A stretch of DNA of 64,000 bases, from assembly GCA_037013495.1 (NCBI GenBank), contig CM072806.1, forward strand, positions 32,428,001-32,492,000, given 5' to 3'. The notes below the pieces were generated by a model. The model ran no database searches. It saw only the letters and a program-made list of their open reading frames with translations, and was not told the origin of the DNA. Below, one piece after another: positions 58,061 to 64,000 of the stretch (position 1 is its first letter; every line of letters starts with the position of its first letter). The stretch is from Hippophae tibetana. Taxonomy: Eukaryota; Streptophyta; Magnoliopsida; Rosales; Elaeagnaceae. Both the position numbers and the translations under genes were made by a program.

Positions 58061-59991
58061 GGGGATATTATGATAGAGTAAAAAAGTTTTTGGGAGTTTA
58101 GAGTTTGAGATTTTTAGTAGTATTCAGGGGTGGATTGTGGAACACGCAGAAGCCATTTTTGGCTTCTGTTGTGTTCTGCGTGTGTCAAATATTTACGATC
58201 CAAAATGATTTAATTTTTCTTTGTTCTTCATCTCATTTTCCTTAACTATTGTAATTTTAATTTTTAATTTATGAAGTAATTTAATTTTTCTAGGGTTGCA
58301 TTTTATCTAAATTTATGACGCTTTGATTTTAATTATTTTTGAAAGATTTATAAGACGTTCGATTTGTTTATTCTATTTTGTGCTTAATGCTTTTGATTAT
58401 TTAAGAATTTTATCAAATGATCTGTGGCACTTAAATAAACTTGGAAGAAGCATTTTTGTGTATATTGCTCATAGATAGAATGACATGTATCATGAAGGAT
58501 AGGAATATACCCTAATTTTATGTGTGGCCATTTGAGAACTTAGAACGTAATGAATCTTGGTGAATTTAATTCTCATAGGAATATAGTGAATTAATTTAAT
58601 GAGGTGTGTTTATACGGAGCTCGAAAGAGATGTATGGATAAAATTAGAAGTTTTCGGTTGACAAATTAAATGTACTAAAAAAATATAAATCAAAAGAAAA
58701 TAACATTATTCGAGTGGATTAGTTTGATGAAAAACTGCAATCCTAGATTTCTTTTATTTTGTTATTAAACTCTTTTCTTAAATTTTTTCCAAATCAACGA
58801 TCATTTTGGATAAAATCAGAGAGAGATAATTTTAGTACTCAACAAACTGTAGTAACAAATCTCCGTGGGAACGATAACTTACTTATCAAATTTTATTACT
58901 TGTGACCATGTATGCTTGCACGTTTTATGCTCTCCAAAAGAGATAACAGAATGCCTTCGTTGTTGGGAAAAAATCTTATTCCTAATCAAACATTGATTCT
59001 TAGCTTTAATCCTCAACCCTTGTATCATTTTAAGAGATGATCTAGTGGTTTATATTAGGCCAGTTTCCTTTAAATAAACATAATTATTTCTCAAATTAAA
59101 CACACATTTAAGAATCAAAAACCCTAGTAGCTACCAAGAAGAGAAAAGAAGAGAAAAACATTCAAGAAGAGATTAAAGGAGACACAACATTGTGAAGTAT
59201 TCAAGAAAAGATTAGTACTATAAAGCAAGAGATAGAGTGCATCTCTTATTATTCTCCAATCTTTATTAGTTTTGTGTTCTTTATAAAAAATCTTAGCTTT
59301 ATGAACATAATTATGCCTAGCTAACTTATTAATCTATGAGTCTTATGAACCTAATTTTCTACATGTAATGATATAATATTTTACCCAAATTGTTATTTCA
59401 ATTTTTTATATTATTTACTGATTTTTTATGCTATTATTTGTTTGGACAACAATTGACCTATAGAAGCAATTAAATAGATTTGAGAGAATCGTTTAATTAT
59501 TTGTCTTGATTAAATAACATGCATAGTTTCTAGGTAGAGATGTATGATTCTTATGTATGTGGTCTATAATTGATGATTTTAATGAGTAGTATGCATTCTA
59601 ATTGATATGAGAATGTGATTAGGTTAATTATTACATGGTGTGTAGTGTACTTGAGATAGGAATACAGGCTAGGCTAGATTCAATTGATCATGTAACTACT
59701 TGGTAATTATATTGGAAGGAATTTTAGTGATCCACATGCTAAAAAATTGAAGGATTAAAGATTCATAGGTCATTTTTTCATATATCTTCATAGTTCTCGA
59801 GTTTTTAATTTAAAATTAGTTGCCATTTATTTTTTAGTTTTTATAATTTGCTATTGTTCAAATAATATTCATAAAAATTATATTGGTACTCAATTATAAG
59901 TAAAAACACTTCTTGTGGTATCGATATCCATACTTATGTATGTTATATTACTAGCACGACTTGTATCATTGTGGTTAGCATGATCAAGTTT

Positions 59992-60009
59992 TGGCATCAT
60001 TATTGGGAA
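59992..60009 (+). promoter_or_regulatory. Element D primer binding site (degenerate tRNA-Asp type)
   Basis: tggcatcattattgggaa matches 11 of 18 positions of the tRNA-Asp complement and is preceded by atcaagtt, exactly as in element B (tcaagttttt). Confidence 0.65.
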
Positions 60010-60089
60010 GTTCAGTACTAGTAACAGATATCAATAACGGTATACAAGTTTGGTCCTTTTTGTTTTTGTCTTAGTTCTACTATATGCCC

Positions 60090-61140
60090 AGGTTGGAAGG
60101 TGAAAATCTTATTCCTTTTGATCCGAAGATAGAGAGAACCTTTCTTCGATTAAAAAATGAATGATTAGTACAAGATCAATCCTAGATTATGGTAGAATAA
60201 AGAGATCAACAAGCTATAGTAGTCCCAAAACCTTTAAGGGATTTTGCAGTTCCATAAGTATATGGAGCCCAATCACCTATCAATAGATCTAGAATCAATG
60301 CTAACAATTTTGAGCTCAAGCTAAATGTCATTCAGATAGTATAGGAAAATCAATTTGAAGGGTTAGTTAATGATGACCCAAATATACCCTTAGCATCATC
60401 CTTGAAAATAATGATACCTTCAAGATGATCGGTGTATTAAATGATGCTATTCTCCTTTTCTTGTTTCCTTTCTCATTGAGGGACAAGGCTAAAGCTTGGT
60501 TATAGTCACTACCTACTCGTTTAATCACTACAAGGGATCAATTGGCTCAAAAATTCTTAGCTAAGCTTAGAAAAGACATCACATCTTTTAGTAATTTAAA
60601 GGAGAATAAATTTATGAAGCTTGGGAATGCTACAAAGAGCTGTTACGATGATGTCCATACCATAGTCTTCTTAACTATTTGCAAGTGCAATTATTTTGGA
60701 ATGGATTAATGGGGAAATTAAGGACCATAATTGATGTTGTAGTTGGAGGACCTATACTGAGTAAACTTTAGATAAAGCTATTACACTACTTGATAAGATG
60801 GCATTCAATAATTACCAATGGCCTATGGAGAGAGACAACGCAATGAGAGTGGTTGGAGAAATTGATGTAGACACCATAGTAGCATTTCAAGCTTAAAAAA
60901 TGCTATACTGTTAGGTTTAACTAAGAAGCTTGATGGTGGTAGTGTGAGGGAAAATATGGTACAAAGTCCATTCGTGGTGTGTGATTATTGTAATGGATAT
61001 CATTCCACGAAGCATATGGGAACCTTCCTGAAGCATTAAACTATGTAAATAATCAAAACTCCAAGGAAATCCATACTTAAACACATACAATCTAGGTTAG
61101 AGAAACCACCCAAATTTATCATGGAATAATAATAGCATGC
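60090..61140 (+). mobile_element. Element D part: gag (fossil)
   Basis: Words matching element B gag can be read, such as NANNFELKLNVIQIV near 60310, a DDPN block near 60375 and a W-containing block near 60500. A CDYCNGYHSTKH zinc-finger-like block lies near 60980. Strongly degraded. Confidence 0.75.
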
Positions 61141-61659
61141 AATGTGGTAATTAATTGAAACGTTAACACTTTCCTCCACCTAGTTTTCAACAACCACAAT
61201 AAACAAAAGCATAGGAGACGAAGCCACCTAGTGATGAAAACACAAGTGATTTAATAAGAATGATGAATGAATTCATCTATTCAGTAAATTCAAAAGTGGA
61301 TCACATAGTGTCTACTCATGTGGCTTCTATTTGAAATTTGGAGGTCCAAATAGGGAAACTATTATAAACTATAAGTCAAAAGCCTCAAGGTAACCTTCCA
61401 ACCAATACTGAATTTAATAAATAAATAAAAGAAGGTAAGGAGCATTGAAAATCAATAGCCTTGAGGAGTAGGAAAACCTTAGAAGAAAAAGTGGAAACTA
61501 AAAAGAATGAGGAGGAAAAAGTAAAGAAAGAGAGTATTAAAAAGAAGTGATTCAACCAAAGAAGAGAAAACTCTATAAGCTCTCTATTCCCTTCCTTGAA
61601 AGACTCCCAAAGCAAAAATTAGACAATTAATTTTCAAAATTTTTGGATGTCTTTAAAAA

Positions 61660-62551
61660 GTTTCATATAAACATACCATTTGTTGATGCATTCAAAAAGA
61701 GGCCTTCATATGCCAAATTTATGAAGGATATCCTATCTAAGAAAATAAGGCTTAGAGATAATGAGACAATCACCTTGATTAGAGGTTGTAGTACCATCCT
61801 CGATATAAAACTACCATAAAAACTGAAAGATTTAGGTAGCTTTGACATTCCTTGCATAGTTGGGAATATACATTTTGGCAAGGCACCATGTGACTTCGGT
61901 GCAAGCATCAACCTTATTCCACTATCAATTTTCAAGGGATTGAGTGTTGGTGAAACCAAACCGACTTTAGTAACATTGCAAATAGAAGATAGGTCAATCA
62001 AGCAACCCCAGGGTATGGTAGAAGATGCGCTAGTAAAAGTGGTCAAGTTCATATATCTAGAAATTTTTATTGTACTAGATGTAGATGAGGACCTTGAAAT
62101 TCCTATCATACTTGGTCATCCATTTTTAGCAACAAAAAGAGCATTCGTTAATGTACAAAGAGGTGGGCTTACAATGAGAGTACATGATGAACAAGGAACA
62201 TTTAATGTTTTTAAAGTAATTAAATTTCCTAATACTCATAATACTAGTGATTGTTTTAAGATAAATGTTACTAATGAGCTATGCACTGATGTGCCTCATA
62301 AAATATGCCCTAGTGATGCTTTAGAATCTATGCTTGTTAATCCTATAAACACACATGCTAATAAGCACCATGGAAATCATGTAGGCACACACACTCATGA
62401 TGATAATTTAACTAAATTTGTTAAACTACCCACACTTAAGACTGTAATACATAATGCTATGAACAATGAAATAAATTCTTTAAGAAACAACTCAACTTAC
62501 TTTAATTATGGAACTATGGAATCTATGATGCAAGTTCATATTGTTGACTAA
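61660..62551 (+). mobile_element. Element D part: protease (fossil)
   Basis: Follows the same order as element B: a HINIPFVDAF-like block, an NIHFGKAPCD block near 61870, then ETKPTLVTLQIEDRSIKQP near 61950. IPIILGHPFLATKRAFVNVQ follows near 62105 and VHDEQGTFNVFKVIKFP near 62190. After the protease the frame continues through an Asn/His-rich linker without a known domain. Confidence 0.85.
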
Positions 62552-62639
62552 ATAAACTATTTGGAGCCTATGCCTCCTATGTGTGTATCTAATGTGGTTG
62601 TGGAGTGTATTGACAAAATCTAGGCTCAAACCATACATT

Positions 62640-63547
62640 AAGAAGCTACCCAAGTTAGAGTTGAAATCTTTACCAAACCATATTTGTTATGCATTTATTT
62701 GGTGCGAATGAGACACTTCCACTCATAATTTCTACTAGTCTAAGTGTGGATTAAAAAGAGTCACTACTAAAGGTGCTTAATAAATTCAAAAGAGATATAG
62801 GTTGGTCTATTTCCATCATCAAAGGCATAATCCCATTCATATGCATGCATAAAATATTGTTAAAGGACAGAGCTAAGATTACCCAGGATGCACAACACTG
62901 ATTAAATTTTATCATGAAAGAGGTGGTGAAGAAATAAATTTTTAAGTGGCTAGACATGGGTATCATTTACCCAATATTAGTTAGTGAATGGGTAAGTCTA
63001 GTCCAATGTGTACCAAAAAAGAGGAATCACTATGGTGGCAAATGAATCAAATAAATTAATACCCGCAAGGACTATCACAGGATATAGAGTCTGCATGGAT
63101 TTTCATTAGGTGAATAAAGCTACAAGGAAGGAGCATTTCCCTCTCCCATATATGGATCAAAGGCTTGATAGATTAGCCAGGAATTCCTTATTTTTCCTTC
63201 ATAAGTCCTTATGGAACTTTTGCTTTCAGAAGAATGCCATTTGGTTTATCCAATGCACCTAAAATATTTTAATGTTGCATAATGGTTATTTTCTCAGGCA
63301 TAGTGGAGAAGTATTTAGAGATTTTCATGGATGACTTGTCAGTCTATGGGAACACATTTGACAAGTGTTTATACTATCTCTCCCTAGTGCTACAAAGATG
63401 TGCATAAATCAACTTGGTTTTAAATGGGAATAAGTGTCACTTCATGGTACATGAGGGTATTATCTTGGGTCACAAAGTCTCTGCTAAGAATGTTGAGGTG
63501 GATAGAGCTAAGATAGAAGTGATTGAGAAGCTACCACCACCTATTAG
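62640..63547 (+). mobile_element. Element D part: reverse transcriptase (fossil)
   Basis: KIISTNL-type words are weak at first. From 62750 on the RT start is clear (LKRVTTKGA-like, then CMHKILLKD near 62845), with RITGYRVCMDF near 63080. A MPFGLSNAP block lies near 63240, the catalytic MDDLSVYG near 63330 and an NKCHFMVHEGIILGHKVS block near 63430. Ends at the family A LTR. Confidence 0.82.
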
Positions 63548-64000
63548 TGTAAGAGGTATCGACTTAGCAATACCGATCTTATAAATGCTTTGGTTTTATA
63601 TTTGTAAAACTCTCACAAGTGCATGAATCATTTTATAGAAAATGACAAGTATACTCCTAAGGTCGATCTAAGGGAGGAATATATATGGTTTGTAATTTAT
63701 TATTTAAACTTTTAAAAATGAAATTAAATCTTAAACATCCTGTCACGATATTTTGGTTTTTGTGTTTCCTAATTTAATAACATAAAAATAAACATAGTTA
63801 TGTATTCAATAAATATTTATGCAAATTTTTATCATTCATAACAGTAGAGTATTTATGGATATAATAATTAAGTTAATTATGCTTGCTCATATTATTTAGG
63901 TTATTAAAGATATAAATTGATATTTATTAATTATCTCTTTTTTATATATAAATACCACCTTGGTGGGGTTAGATATTCTTTATTTATTAAACAAATCAAT
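63548..64000 (-). mobile_element. Family A LTR A10, runs off the window
   Basis: From about 63548 the sequence follows the U5 end of family A (aaaactctcacaagtgcatg, aagtatactcctaaggtcga, catcctgtcacgatattttgg) and the first U5 hairpin (accaccttggtggggtt). The terminal TGATGAG is degraded here. Minus-strand sense. It interrupts the RT of element D. Confidence 0.85.

Larger units (their letters stand above)
57010..58948 (+). mobile_element. Solo LTR E (Ty3/gypsy) inserted in the LTR of element D
   Basis: 1939 bp, TGATAACTG...GAGATAACA, flanked by the perfect duplication gaatg (57005-57009 and 58949-58953). U3 is GC-richer (57420-57870). A TATA box lies at 58053, and a leader with an agaagccatttttggcttct hairpin lies near 58150. 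The U5 end has the phrase tctccgtgggaacgataact (about 58860) seen in Athila/Tat-type LTRs. No internal region remains. Not homologous to families A, B or C over its length. Confidence 0.9.
58949..63547 (+). mobile_element. Element D: Athila-lineage Ty3/gypsy (fossil)
   Basis: Begins with the right part of an LTR (about 58954-59990), homologous to LTR C near 59330. A primer site, gag, protease and RT follow. It is cut at 63547 by family A LTR sequence within the RT region. It is related to element B by gag and protease wording, but far older. Broken more than a dozen times. No integrase or 3' LTR inside the window. Confidence 0.82.

Noticed and set aside
61663-62109. 148-codon minus-strand ORF
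   Set aside because: Antisense shadow of the protease of element D; plus-strand motifs explain the region.

Overview
The window is an AT-rich stretch of a plant nuclear genome, almost certainly a eudicot. The evidence is its repeat content: Athila-type and Tat-type Ty3/gypsy elements, a Ty1/copia element, an endogenous caulimovirid copy and many solo LTRs. Nearly everything is a nested pile of retroelement fossils. The only plausible host coding sequence is a 3' gene end at 1-194. No RNA genes, CRISPR arrays or bacterial features were seen. Boundaries marked 'about' were placed by eye.

Layout. 1-194: end of an unrecognised gene. 195-3878: AT-rich intergenic DNA. 3879-about 18420: a heavily decayed Caulimoviridae copy (movement protein, coat protein, RT, viroplasmin/TAV, promoter, initiator-Met primer site). 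It is interrupted by a solo LTR of family A (A1, 5232-7147) and by a short-LTR copia element (10124-15065). About 18780-19919: 5' end of a Tat-lineage element. 19920-37020: a tangle of family A LTRs (A2-A9), an inverted repeat made of family C LTR U3 pieces, and Athila pol and 3' fragments. It includes a clean LTR-inside-LTR insertion (A6 in A5). 37021-about 45240: Tat-lineage body with gag tail, pol, a 51-bp tandem repeat array and an antisense extra ORF. 45307-55733: two tandem copies of a 1.5-kb LTR-like unit. The second copy is split by element B (47060-54526), a young Athila-type element carrying only gag and protease between near-identical LTRs. 56190-56760: gypsy-like debris. 57010-58948: solo LTR E. 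About 58949-63547: a decayed Athila-type element D (LTR end, primer site, gag, protease, RT). 63548-64000: another family A LTR running off the window.

The clearest signals beyond plain annotation are these. (1) All three clean family A solo LTRs have target duplications reading GTTAW in LTR sense. (2) Family A carries three conserved hairpins in U5. (3) Element B is a recent gag-protease-only element that looks mobilised in trans. (4) A CCAAT-box plus G-box module recurs in the U3 of two different LTR families. (5) The pararetrovirus copy keeps its promoter, polyadenylation signal and primer-site spacing. (6) An inverted repeat of LTR junctions surrounds solo LTR A2.
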